Shown here in pieces: positions 13,501 to 28,000 of a DNA stretch of 64,000 bases (positions within the stretch are counted from its first letter, which is position 1; each line of letters opens with the position of its first letter). Source of the stretch: Cepaea nemoralis (taxonomy: Eukaryota > Mollusca > Gastropoda > Stylommatophora > Helicidae); assembly GCA_014155875.1 (NCBI GenBank), contig JACEFZ010004195.1, positions 89,501 through 153,500 on the forward strand, in the 5' to 3' direction. The notes beneath the pieces were generated by a model. That model was not told where the DNA came from, did not search any database, and saw only the letters and a list, made by a program, of their open reading frames with translations. The translations under genes and the position numbers were made by a program.

Positions 13501-15441
13501 CCATTTCTTCCATTGTTAGATTTGCCATCATATATTCTGCTGCTGTCTCTGTATATCTATGATGTATCTGTTTGTCTTTGATTGCTTTCTTCTGTTCGGT
13601 TGTAATATCAATGTGGTTTGCATTTGCATAGTGTTCCATTAGTGCATTTGCAGCCTTTTTTCCTGTAAGCAAGGCATTTCCTTGTTTAATTGTTATTTGT
13701 TTGTTTCTAGGTCCTTCATTGTTCATGGCTTTCACTAGTTTCCATAGTTTGTTTCCATCCCTGTCAAAATTCAGGTTTTCTGTTTTTTCCCTCCAACAAT
13801 CTCTTGTTGTTTGATTTACTGTTCTTTTATATTTTGCTGAGATGGCTTTGAGAGAGATGTTCGCTTCAATTGTTTGTTCTCTCTCTGCTGTCTTCCTGGC
13901 ATCTTCAACTTTGTCCTCCAAACTTTGTAGTTCTTCAGTCCAGTATGGTTTGTAATTTTTCCTCGCTCCTCTTGGAATGGACTCAGTGGCTGCCTGTATT
14001 ATCGCTCTGTTTAGACTTTCCACCATTTGCTTTATGTTGCCATATCGTGTATTTATGTTTTCACAATATTTGTCTGTTAGTATTGCAAATCTGTCCCAAT
14101 CTGCTCGTTTGTAATTCCAGCGGGGCAAGGGCTTTTGCTCCTGTGGAACATACTCCATATTCATTACAAGCTTGATTGGTCTGTGGTCACTACCTGCTAA
14201 TTGGTCCAGCACATGGCGATCGATTTTGTGGAGGATGTCTCCTGTGCAGAAAGCTAAGTCTGGAGTAGAAGTGGTAAGCCATCTTCTGGAGTAGAAGCTC
14301 GGTGTGTCATCCGCTTTGTTGAGTAGATGGAGATTTGAGTCTATTTCCCAGTCCTCCAATTCATCTCCTCTTTTGTCAGTATCTGGGTATCCCCATCTTT
14401 CTGAACGGCTATTAAAGTCTCCGACAATAATGCAGTTTGTGTCAGTTATTTTCATGTTTGAGAGTGTAAGGTCCTTATCTGCTGGGCTATACAGATTGTA
14501 GATTCTTATTTTCACGTCCTTTATCATTATATCAACACCTATAATTTCCGTTTGGTTGTCAGAGATCACAGATACTTCGCTGCAAGGTATTGTATTTCGT
14601 GTAAGTATTAGAACTCCTCCTTTGTGTCCTTCGCGGTCGAAACGTGTGGCCTGATATCCTCTGACTGAGAATTTGTGATTGGCGTTGAGGTGTGTCTCTT
14701 GAATGCATGCCACATCTATTCTATCTTTATGAAGACGCTGTGTTAGGGAGTCTTTCTTCTTGTAAACTCCTTCGGCATTCCACTGTAGTATGTTGAGTGT
14801 CCGGGGTATTTGGTCAATAGCTCTTAACCTACTCCTCTGTGCCTTGACTCCACAGCACAGGGGAAGGTGACCACCAGTAGTCATGGGTGGACCCCCTCGA
14901 GGCAGGGGGCCCGGCACTATCGCCGCCTGATGGGACTTCACGGGATTAGCACCATAACGATTAATTTTGATTTGTGACATCATGAATTAAGTTACGCTGC
15001 ACTGCTTTGTCAAGCCTGTGGCTCAGTACATCTGATTTCGACAAGCATGTATTCGGGATGCTTTCCCTAGCCTTTGACTGTCCCCAGTTTACCTACAAGG
15101 CAGCAGGTTTTTGTGTCTCTTCGTCTGGTCCCTCTCCCTTGACCTGTCCGACATGGGTGGCCCTACCAATAGCTGTGCTACCGTCGGCATAGCTCTTGGG
15201 GTCATTGGGACGCGCAAGCCCCTCTACCTCGTCATGGTGGACACACAGCAGAGGGGGAGTGTTCTGTTTGAGTTTGGTCATGCAAGCCTCAGAATCAGTC
15301 TTCTGATGTTTTCATTTTGGATCCATCTCTCTTTCTCCCTTTCTCTCCCACTTTCTCGCCTTTCTTAATCGCTATCTCTTCTCCATCTCTTCTCTCTCAT
15401 TCTCTCTCCTTTCTTGATCTCTATCTCTTTTCCAAATCTCT

Positions 15442-15522
<81 letters not shown>

Positions 15523-15979
15523 GAACAAAAATTTAAAAAAAAACAGCAACAAAGACAATAATAATGGTAAATTATCTCGAACGACAACTAGCCAAAAAAG
15601 AAAGCAACAACATTCCCATATGTATGGCACGTTACACCCACCTTGGATATTCATGAAGGCGATGTTAAACATTGCCTCAACGAGTCATGTATTATTTATT
15701 ATTTTTCATGCATTTTAATGCTTATTGTTCTTTTGTTGTCAAAGAATTGCTTCATAAGAGATGTTGAATGAAAGAATGTATGGGAAATAGAGAAGAAGGG
15801 CAGAATGTCAGACTGGCCTGCGTGCCCAATTCTTAACCCTTGGAAAATAAAGATTTACTTACTTACTTACTTTCTTACTTACTTACTCTCTCCTTTCTTC
15901 ATCTCTATCTCTTCTCCATCTTTCCTTCTCTCTCACTCTCTCTATCCTTTCTCCATCTCTATCTCTTCTCCATCTCTCT

Positions 15980-16076
<97 letters not shown>

Positions 16077-19000
16077 TTCTCCATGTCTGTGCCACATAAC
16101 ATGATAATATGCATTGTTTATGCTTACAACATTCATTTGACAATGTTTTTTCCCTACGTGAATGTATCATGCACTGTTGATGAATGAAAGATGAGTGACT
16201 GGAAGGGCTGAATGTAAGACAGGCCTATGTGCCCAATTTGTAACCCTTTTAAAATAAAGTTCAATTCAATTATGTTCTCCATCTCTCCTTTTCTGTATCT
16301 CTTCCTCTCCCTCTCTCTCTCTCCATCTCTCTCCATCTCTTGCTCTCTCTCTCCATTCTCCATCTGTATGTTCCTCCATCTCTATATATCTCTCCCTCCC
16401 TCCCTCCCTCTCTCCCTCCCTCTCTCCCTCTCTCTCTCTTGGTTCAGTGTGAACCTAACTAGCTCTGACAGACTTTGCTGTATTTATCCTGACCTTCGGT
16501 GATTTTTTATTTCTTTCTATCCTTAATGGCTTCATACTCCTTCATGTCTACAACTTATCTTATTCCACCATGTCACTCCTACCCTTCACTTTTTTTTTAG
16601 CTCAAACTCATAAATATGTGTCTATTTTTGCTGCCACTCACCATCATCATCATTTTATGTATAGAATTGGCAATCATTCTACTCCACATCCCACAATCTC
16701 CAACATTTAGTCTGCTGACACCTTTCCACAATGAAAGGCTGTCCAAAATCTTCCCTTGCTGTCTTTTACTATCTCTCTTTCCATAAATCGTTCCAGTTGT
16801 TACAAGAAGTTCTAGTTTTCTCTTCTAAAAAACTGATGACTGTCTCTGCTACATATTTCATATTCATACACTCTTGTTTTTTCTTCCAATTGGTTTAATT
16901 GATATGTGATCTTGTTTTCTTTGAAAACTGGAAGAATTATTTATTTAACTGTTGAAGCAAATACTATTTGTATTATGAATTGCTCCACCATTTTTAATGC
17001 AATTTTGCAGTTTTGATCTGTGACCCTTTGAGAAACCATTTTTAGCAGCCATTTTGTGACAGTAACACTCATGCTTAATATAGGTTTCATTTTTATGTTA
17101 GTCTGATTTCTGATCTCTTGAAATATAATTAGAAATTGAACAAAAGTAAACCAAAAACAAGAGAAAGAAAGAAAGATTACTGTTTACTAAAAATCATATT
17201 TTGTTTTTCCTTCATCCACCAGTTAAGTTGGAGAAAAGTATTACAGAGACAAACAGAGGGGCAGGCACACAAGCCAAGGTAAAGAAATGGAACTACATCC
17301 CTGTCAGTTTTGGCTGTGGTCGTGATTACTTCCAGACAATGTATCGTGACCTTCACAAGCAGACGCTGTTGTCTAAACCAAGACCCCAGAGCAGTGGTGT
17401 GGAGAGGAAGATGCCGTCTAACTTCCATGATTACACTGTATCAGCATCAAGGTAGTGTTCCATGATTACACTGTATCAACATTGTGGTAGTGTTCCATGA
17501 TTACACTGTATCAACATTGTGGTAGTGTTCCATGATTACACTGTATCAGCATTGTGGTAGTGTTCCATGATTACACTGTATCAGCATTGTGGTAGTGTTC
17601 CATGATTACACTGTATCAACATTGTGGTAGTGTTCCATGATTACACAGTATCAACATTGTGGTATTGTTCCATGATTACACTGTATCAACATTGTGGTAT
17701 TGTTCCATGATTACACTGTATCAACATTGTGGTATTGTTCCATGATTACACTGTATCAACATTGTGGTATTGTTCCATGATTACACTGTATCAACATTGT
17801 GATATTGTTCCATGATTACACAGTATCAACATCAAGGTATTGTAAAATTACACAGTATCAACATCAAGGTATTGTTCCATGATTACACTGTATCAACATC
17901 ACGGTATTGTTCCATGATTACACTGTATCAACATTGTGGTAGTGTTCCATGATTACACTGTATCAACATCAAGGTATTGTTCCATGATTACACAGTATCA
18001 ACATTGTGGTATTGTTCCATGATTACACTGTATCAACATTGTGGTATTGTTCCATGATTACACTGTATCAACATTGTGGTATTGTTCCATGATTACACTG
18101 TATCAACATCAAGGTATTGTTCCATGATTACACTGTATCAACATTGTGGTATTGTTCCATGATTACACTGTATCAACATTGTGGTATTGTTCCATGATTA
18201 CACAGTATCAACATCAAGGTATTGTAAAATTACACAGTATCAACATCAAGGTATTGTTCCATGATTACACTGTATCAACATCAAGGTATTGTTCCATGAT
18301 TACACTGTATCAACATTGTGGTAGTGTTCCATGATTACACTGTATCAACATCAAGGTATTGTTCCATGATTACACAGTATCAACATTGTGGTATTGTTCC
18401 ATGATTACACTGTATCAACATTGTGGTATTGTTCCATGATTACACTGTATCAACATTGTGGTATTGTTCCATGATTACACTGTATCAACATCAAGGTATT
18501 GTAAAATTACACAGTATCAACATTGTGGTATTGTTCCATGATTACACTGTATCAACATTGTGGTATTGTTCCATGATTACACTGTATCAACATTGTGGTA
18601 TTGTTCCATGATTACACTGTATCAACATTGTGGTATTGTTCCATGATTACACTGTATCAACATTGTGGTATTGTTCCATGATTACACTGTATCAACATTG
18701 TGGTAGTGTTCCATGATTACACTGTATCAACATTGTGGTATTGTTCCATGATTACACAGTATCAACATCAAGGTATTGTAAAATTACACAGTATCAACAT
18801 CAAGGTATTGTTCCATGATTACACTGTATCAACATCAAGGTATTGTTCCATGATTACACTGTATCAACATTGTGGTAGTGTTCCATGATTACACTGTATC
18901 AACATCAAGGTATTGTTCCATGATTACACTGTATCAACATTGTGGTATTGTTCCATGATTACACAGTATCAACATCAAGGTATTGTAAAATTACACAGTA

Positions 19001-22000
19001 TCAACATCAAGGTATTGTTCCATGATTACACTGTATCAGCATCAAGGTAGTATTTAATGATTACACTGGATCAACATCAACATAGTTTTCTGTAATAACA
19101 CTGTATCAAAATCAAGGTAGTATTTAATGATTACACTGTATCCAAATGAAGGTAGTATTCAATGATTACACTGTATCAACATCAAGGCATCGTTCTATGA
19201 TTACACTGTATCAACATAAAGGTTTTGTTGTACAATTACCCAGTACCAAAATCAAGGTATTGTTGTACAATTACACTTTTTTTTTATGTTGCATATCGCT
19301 TACAGGACGGTGCAGTCAACACCAGCATTTTTCAGCTGCTATTGATGTACTAGGCAAGTTTTACGTTCAGTAGTTTGCCATTGCTTTCTGAATCACTGGC
19401 TCACATACACCCGTAAGTTACCAGTGCTGTGCAATCCACTGCCGAATCTCGCACAGCTGTTTTCTCCATGTGGATATAACGGGATTACGAACCACATCAT
19501 TAACTCCTTGGCCAGGGAGAGCAGGGAAATCTACCAATCAACCGTACCATATGCTTATTTTCACTCCAGATCTATTCAGTTGACTGTTCATCAAGAAACC
19601 AACCAATCAACCACATCATATGCTTATTTTTACTCCTGATCTATTCGGTTGACTGTTCACTAAGACACCAACCAATCAACCATACCATTTGCTTATTTTT
19701 ACTCCTGATCTATTCGGTTGACTGTTCACTAAGACACCAACCAATCAACCATACGATATGCTTATTTTCATTCCTGGTCTATTCAATTGACTGTTTACCA
19801 AGAAACCAACCAATCAACCATACAATATGCTTATTTTTACTCTTTCTGGTCTACTCAGTTAACTTTCAGTTGGACTCTTCACCAAACAACCAGCCAACCA
19901 GTATCTCTGATAGCCGTTTTATGAGGGTGAATGGCCGCCAGAGCCAAATACAGCCCAAAAGATTTCGTGAAAATTGCATCCAAAATGCTGAGTTGACATA
20001 TAAGAAGTCCAATATGCTGCTATAGCTCACTGCTAACAGAAGAGTACAGAAGTTTGTGGACATGTCATTAATGTCTTCAGTACCAGAAGATTCAACATAA
20101 AATATCCAAGGGGCACAATTACCACAATGAAAAACAAAAGCATCAGTGTATTACTTTAAAAGATGCAACATATGCTGTTCTGTGTGTTAACGTATCTTGC
20201 CAGATTTCTTTAGCGAGCTCAGACCAAATGTATACATGATCAACATGGTGCGTTGATCAGAACAAAAGTAGTTCAGCCATATTGGGGAAATACTGTTTGG
20301 TCTATACACTTGAAAACAAAGCAGCACACAAGAGATGGTGCAGTCACTATCATGTTGGGTGTCTTTAATTTCCCAGATACATTTCTGGCACCAATTTTAT
20401 GAGGTATGTTGACACCAGAGCCATACTGGGGGGATCCTGTCTTGTAACATGATGAAGGTAGAAGTAAAATGATAAAATATCCAGGGAACGAAACTGGAGA
20501 GAAGACTCTAACATAAAAATAGACAAATGAAAGGAGAATGTGCATCTATCAGATATCATTGTAGGAACATGAGGCTATGATAACAGAAAAATATAGTTAT
20601 TTGTCCAAAGTTTGTACACTTGTAAAATATTCTGTGGGATATTGGACTTGATAGATGTGTTCCTGTCGGCTTCCTGGCCTAGAGGTTAGCGACTTTTCTC
20701 CGTAATCTCGTATACTCTCGTAAGTAACGTGACGACGGTGAGAATCAGCAGTGGAATTCGAATCACATCGGTAACTTACGGGGTATGTGAGCCGGCCGCT
20801 CAGAAAGCAATGGCAAACTACTGAGCGTAATCTTGCCAAGAAATCAACACTCAGCTGAAAGATGCTGATGTTGACTGCGATGTCTTATAAAGGATATGCA
20901 AACATTTTTTAGATGTGTTCCTGGCTCTATAAAGTTATGAATGTGTTCCATGACCAAATGAAATCAACATGTATCTACAGTGCCACTGGTGACTTGAAGA
21001 TCTTGGAGGTGAACGAGGATGGAAAATACGTCAAGCTTGTCAATGAGGGCCCAAGAGTGAGTAAATACAGTAATAGTCTCTTCTTTTTCAGCTACCCTTT
21101 AATACAGTAATGGTCTCTTCTTTTTCTGCAAGCTTTATCCCCCACTGGAGCATCAGCACTCAACCAACTTAGGGCAAGCTGTCCTATTTCTCCTGCACCT
21201 CCCTCAATGTCCTCCCCATATTATTAATATTTTATTTCTTCCACTTTCTTGTGCTGTCTTTCCCAATTCATACATAGTTATAATATTCTAGGTGCCAGTT
21301 TTGGAGATTTTCCTGGACGAGAGGAGGTTTGTCAACTCCTTGCAGTTTTATCTCCATCATCTCATACTTCTAGAAAAGACTCTTTTAACCTTGGTTGGCT
21401 GAGTTAGTATTCTCCCTTACCTAGACTTAGACTTGCCTATTGTTGGTTGGATTTTGCAGCTGACTGGGGTAGTTTGCTTGCTTGCTTGTGTTCGCTGGCT
21501 GTGAACTCCAGCGCGAAGTCCTGTATGTCGAATGAAGACATCCTGTTGTCCAACATTAGTGTGATGTCATACCGGACCTGAGGTAGTCAGACTCATGCCA
21601 ACCCGCTTCAGCCGCTTCTGGCAACATGCATGGTAGGTTATAGTGTTACCTTTCTTTGCTTCCCTTAAGGGCCTAGATAACACAATGATGAGTAATGGTC
21701 TCAGAGATGTCTTCTGTTTGAATTCTTAATTGATGCTCGGCCAGTAATTGAAGCCCATAAAACCATGTGTTAAACATGACAATTTTTGGTGAATCCAGTA
21801 CCAGAGCATCATGTATCAGCTCTGTATTTATGGAAGCCTCCTTGCATGGCAGGGAATGCTTCTACTTATATTTTAAGTCCATGGTGGCATGCAAACAGAT
21901 GTTATGGATGGAACCGTTGGGATTCACCACCTGTAGATGGAACAGCAAAGACGTCAAAACTCTGAGGCATGGAGTCTACCCAGTTAACATGATTTCCACT

Positions 22001-25000
22001 GTGATGAAGCTTGTAAAGGACTATACACATCACATGCTTCGAGTCTGAAAGAGGGTCACAAAAATTTCCTGTGATGATAGTAGTCAGACCACACCCAAGC
22101 CTTTCACTCACACTTGGAGACCTTACACACATCATCAAAATTAATGGAAATGAAGTCATCACAACTCCATACATTCTTCATGTGATTTAAAGAGAAAATT
22201 TGAGCTACAGGATTCACAAACAAACAAACAAGTTAACATACCATAGCTGCTGTCTGCTGGACAGGTTTTCTCCAGTGTTTAACAACCATTTACCCAGGCA
22301 GTTGGCAACCAAGGCCATACAGTGGCTAGACGCTGACCTGCCAGACATGTGGTCAGGGGTTTGAATCTGCAGCAAGGCAGATTTAAAACTTGGCCTGGGC
22401 TCCGAGGCCAAGCCAGCCTAAAATGGGCACCAGGAAATGTCTGGGGAAGTCAGGGAGGGGGGGGGGGGGGGGGATGCTGACCACATCAGCCACCCAGTGT
22501 CGGTTGGTCTGTACAATCATGGGCCTAGCACCATATGCCCAGTGTGCTTTAAGACATGCTAAAGGATCTTGTATATTTACCCAGGCAGTCGCCAAGCAGT
22601 GTACAAATTCATTTTTTTTTTTTATTTCACCTCTAGAAACTTTTCTTTTTGCTGTGAATTTGAACCTGTTATGAAGCCTCACATTCTAATTACCGATGAC
22701 TGCAATGCAAAACTGTATACAACATAATCACTGTTTAATCTGTTTATTTGCACCAACAACAGGATTTAGAGATTGGTGGGTACATCCTAAGACAAAATGT
22801 CAGTGGACGTCCTGTAGCTGTCTTTAAGTTCCCACCAAATGTCAAGATTCTCCCAGAATCCACTGTCACTGTGTGGTCGGCCATGAATGACTCCAAATTG
22901 CACAGCCCACCAACAGACTTCCTGTGGCAAGAACTAGAGAAGTGGGGAGCTGGACCAGAGTGCAGTACCATTCTGTGTCGAGCCAATGGGCAGGTGAAGA
23001 TCACGTTTTCCTATGCATTACTTGTAGTTGTGGAGGAGTGCAATTGAGAGAGTACAAGCCTTACCCTGGTGTGAGAATATGCAATCTAAAAATTAAATAT
23101 CATGGCAGGGCTGACCATGCCCTAAGCCTTCATTGGCAACTGGTCTAAGATTGAAGCCCCGACAGGCAGACATTTTAAGCATTGCTTTGCTGATCCAGTA
23201 GCTTCTGAAGGCTTGTCTTCTTCCAGATGTATTAGTGTTACCTTTCCTCTGGAGTAAACTAGACAGGCTGAGAGAGGGATCATGCTGCATGAGCAACACA
23301 TGGTCTCTATAATTCAGCCCAGGCTTTGTGCTATTGTGAGGTATAACTCCATCACAAACTATTGCCTGTCAAGACGGCAAGATGCCAGTCTATTTGTAGT
23401 TGCAGTTTCAGTGAACTGTCCAGTAGTTGATGCATTAGTTCCAATAGCACTTATAATTGTGTTGTTGTAAATTGACCTTGTCAACCAAACCTAAAATGGG
23501 TATCAGGAAATGGCCTGGGAAAGGAAGATGGCCAAATTGATATTAACCACATCATCTCTGGAGTGTTGGTTTGTCTATAACAATGTAGGTCCTGCACTAT
23601 ATGCCCACTATGCATTAAGGTTTATAGAAGGTCCTTTAGTATGTTTTGTTTACTGTTTACCAGAGCCCCAACACACTTCAAAGTGTGTACAAGGTCCTTT
23701 AGTATGTTTTGTTTACTGTTTACCAGAGCCCCAACACACTTCAAAGTGTGTACAAGGTCCTTTAGTACTGTTTTGTTTACTGTTTACCATAGACCCAACA
23801 CACTTCAAAGTGTGTACAAGGGTCCTTTAGTACTTCTCTTCTTCTTCTTTCATTCGCTTGAAATATGTCTATAACTACAATGTTGTCTCTTGTAGTACTG
23901 TTTTGTTTACTGTTTACCAAAGACTCAGCATTAGTACTGTTTTGTGTACTGTTTACCAAAGGCTCAACAGACTTCAAAATTTGTACAGGAGTCCTTAAGT
24001 ACTGTTCTGTTTACTGCTTACCATTTACCCAACACTCTTCAAAATGTGTACAGGAGTCCTTTAGTTTGCTTCTATACATAATTTTTTTTTTTTAGTCAGG
24101 GCTTTTGAACATACATGTTGTGAATAATTCTTATGATATCATGTGTCAAGAAGAAGAATAAATACTGAAATTCTACCAGACCTGAGCATCGAAGAAAACT
24201 GTCTCATAATCTTGTACACACTTTGAAGTATGTTGGGTCCATGGTAGAAGTAAGCATCATATCTTGGAAACTGAAATACTTTGAGATACTTTGTGCATAT
24301 TAAACATCATGATGACTTAGAAAGAACACTACTGAAAGATATGGTTCCTGGACATTGAAGCCACCCAGGGTAAGAAAATAATCAGACACGGGAATTTGTG
24401 AAAGATCCAGTCTTAATGGCAAGCTGTGATGAAATCTACATTTGGCAAAAGACGTTTTTCATGATGATGATGTTGATATATATATATATATATGTGTGTT
24501 TGTGCGTGTGTGCTCACGCATGTGCGCGTGCATACACACTCATGCATGCACACGCACACACGCTCTCTCACTCTCTGTCTCTGTCTTGCTGACATTCATA
24601 CAGCTGATGGAAACATTCCCAAAATCCATCCTTTGAAATCTCCCAGCTATATTGTCATAATGGTGATCATTCCTCAGTTTCCTTAAATCACTCAACATAA
24701 AACAAAGCAAATGATGAATCCTTCCAGCTGAAATATACAACATATATATTCCAATCGCCGGCTTCGTGGCTTAGAGGTTATGACTTTTCTCCGTAATCTC
24801 GTATACTCTCGTCGGTAACGTGATGACGGTGAGAATCAGCAGTGGTTCGAATCGCATCGGTAACTTACGGGGTATGTGAGCCGGCCGCTAAAAAAGCAAT
24901 GGCAAACTACTGTGTGTAATCTTGCCAAGAAATCAACATACAGCTGAAAGATGCTGGTGTTGACAGTGATGTCCTGTAAAGGATATGCAAAAAAAAAAAA

Positions 25001-28000
25001 ATATTCCAATCATGATTTAATCTGTCTACCACAGTCATTTTAAACTGACTGGCATGTCTTTTTGTTTACCCAAACATGACCTAACCATTGGGTTTTAACA
25101 TTTATCCATTCTGTGTATTAAACAACACACAAAACATATTGTCTCTATTAAATGTGTGGGCAGATTCTAGCAGATGGCATCCTATTTCAGAAGTGGGTAT
25201 TTATGCAGCAAAATGTACCTGGCCACAAATTGTGCAACCTATTGTTTGTGTTATCATTATTTAAATTCACAATAAGAAAATAAATTTTAATCTTTCAAAT
25301 TGTAATCCTGTGAGTGCTGTCATGTGCCTTAATAAATTCTATGAAGTGTGGATCCTAACAGCTAGATAAATTTTAATCTGTACTGAAAAAATCTGAAACT
25401 GTGACCGACTTCTTGAAGAACAGTGTGCAAGCTGATCTAAAAATAAAAAAGGAGCAGGAGCAGAATACTAAAGTGTGAAACAAGATAACCATAGGTGACA
25501 AACTATCACATTTGAGAAGAGACAGTTTTGTTATAAATTATTGTCTTCTGTACCATTCTGTATTATTTGTATTGCTTGTCAGAAAACTACTCTTTTCTGC
25601 CAGTGAAAATAATCAAATATGCTGACAGTTATAAAAAATTGTTAAAGAAATTTTTAGGCAGCTTTGTTATTTATAAATGTGTTGTTTCATTAATGAATCT
25701 AACCACGGTTAATAAGTTAGTTAGTTGCTGTTCCAACTTCACGGCAACAGATCATCCCCATTATGCTCCGTTCCTGTGCCAGTGAATATCACACAAAATG
25801 CTCCTCACTGCCCTATGTGAAAAATGGAACAGACAGGAGTCTCTGCAACCCACCAGCCCGCACAGGTACACTGTGCATAATGCTGCCACCAGAATGCCAA
25901 CTCAAAAGTCCTCCACAAAAAATACAATTCATCTTTGATGGAATCGGCAGTGACAAGAAAGACTTCATTGACCCAGGTTTTATCCCAAATGGCTCGGTCT
26001 CTTTCTGCAGGGCAACCCGCCGAAAGCGCCGAACAAAGCACGAACTCCATAGCTCCAGCAATGACTCCCAAGAGTCTCCTCAAAAGTGCACTTGTGAACC
26101 GAAAAAGCAAACCAGTTAATTCAGCAACAGCCAGCCGCCATCGTTCTGAACATTTAGTTCATGCTACAAACAACCATGGACAGATGTAAAAGCATTCCAC
26201 ACAAAATTCACAGCTCACAGTGTCACGCCACGCACACACTCAGTAGCAGGGCGACGGAACCATGCACTACTGGTCCAACATGAAACATGAGAAAAAATGT
26301 GAATGCAAACCGTAGCCACAAGCATAAAAACTCCAGAAGCCTTAACTTGGGGTAAATTGCCTATGCCTTGCCTATGTGTTCAACCGGAAGTCTGCTATAC
26401 TCAGTTAGGGGGGTACGGGGTGTCAGGCATTGGTAGCACCTTTGGTAAGGATGACTCTCATGTCCTTTTCAGGACCCATCCCCCACTGGTCCAAGCCTGA
26501 CACCCAGCTCGTGCCTGTGGCTCCTAGTAGCTGTCAGCATGCGACAGCGGCCACCCCCCGGGCAACAACTGTGAGAGGCTGGCTAAACCAGGCATGGGTA
26601 TCCGATTTGGTGTCAAACCAAGAGGTAAACAAGGGTATGCCTACCCAGCATGTGAAGACAGGATTCGGCAGACTGCGCGGAAGAAATCATTCCTGATTCA
26701 ACGGGCAAGACGGCGTTTACCTGCAAAGCGTTGTGGAACGTAATGAGCACGGCAAGGCACGTAGAGCGCCCTGGTCATCCACTACACCTGTATTCGTCTC
26801 CAGTCATCTCGACTTGTCTTGCCACTGGACTCAGATGGACTCAGGCGAGAGAGTGAGGTCGACGAATTGCGCAACTCTTCCTCACTTTAATCCAAGTCAT
26901 CGCGCAAGTCATTCTTCATCCAACGTCACTATGAAGTTGCCCCTGCTGAATGGAAGGAAGCATACAACCATTGTGAGTGTATACGCACCAACTATGACCA
27001 ACGAAGATGATGTCAAGAACAAGTTCTATGAGGACCTGCACAGTGTATTAACATCTGTTCCCAAAGGAGGCAAACTTATACTCCTTGGGGATTTCAATGC
27101 CAGAGTAGGCACGGACACCACCTCTTGGAGTGGCATTATTGGAAAGCATGGAGTCGGAAATTGTAACAGCAATGGACTCTGCCTCCTTCAGACATGTGCC
27201 GAACATGATCTCCTGATTACAAACACAATTTTCCGTCTCCCCATGAGAAATAGGACATCGTGGATGCACCCTCGCTCGAAACACTGGCACCTCATTGACT
27301 ATGTCATCATCAGGAGGAGTGACAGACAAGACGTTCGAGTGACAAAATCCATGTGTGGTGCCGAATGTTGGACAGACCATTGTCTCATTGTTTCGAAAAT
27401 AAACATTCACATCAGACCACCACGGCGTCCTCAAGGGGCGAAAATGCAAAAAAAGCTAAATGTCACCCGCCTAAACAGCAAGAAAATGCAGCAGTCATTT
27501 GAAAATATGCTGGAAGACCACCTCAAGCCCAATGCTGCAGCTAAACAGGATACAGAAACAGAATGGAGAGCCCTAGAGGGCATAATTTACAACACTGCTA
27601 TGGAAATCCTGGGTCCAGCCCCCCGAAAGCATAAAGACTGGTTTGATGAAAATTCCGAAGACATCAACCAATTGCTGGCTGAGAAACATCTTCTCCTCAA
27701 GGCACATTTGAATGACCCAAAGTCAACATCAAAAAAAGATGCTTTCAAGAACATTCAGAGAGTAGAGCAGCAGAAACTTCGGCACATGCAGGACTCCTGG
27801 CTGAGCAGCAAAGCTGATGAAATTCAGGGCTTTGCTGACAGACATGATATGAAAAACTTCTACGACTCACTGAAAGCGGTCTATGGTCATACCTCACCAG
27901 GCATAGTTCCCCTCCTCAGTGCAGATTGGGGAACATTGGTCACCGATAAGAAAGAAATCCTTCAACGCTGGGCAGAGCATTTCAGCAAAATCTTAAATGC

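Larger units (their letters stand above)
10653..15300 (-). mobile_element. Near-complete RNase H LINE with (GAA)n 3' tail
   Basis: The 3' UTR runs from 11,131 down to a (CTT)n run (10,653-10,671 on +), read as a (GAA)n tail on the element strand. The sequence just upstream of the tail (CGGATGAACGCAG) recurs at 41,460 next to the same tail, which fixes the 3' end. The 5' end is less certain; I place it near 15,300, where a CT-rich tract begins. A short frame at 15,093-15,281 (-) may be the end of an ORF1. Confidence 0.8.

Noticed and set aside
18146..18888. Repeated 62-residue frames spaced exactly 277 bp apart
   Set aside because: They reflect the higher-order period of the 35-bp satellite and are not genes. 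The spacing itself was kept as a finding.
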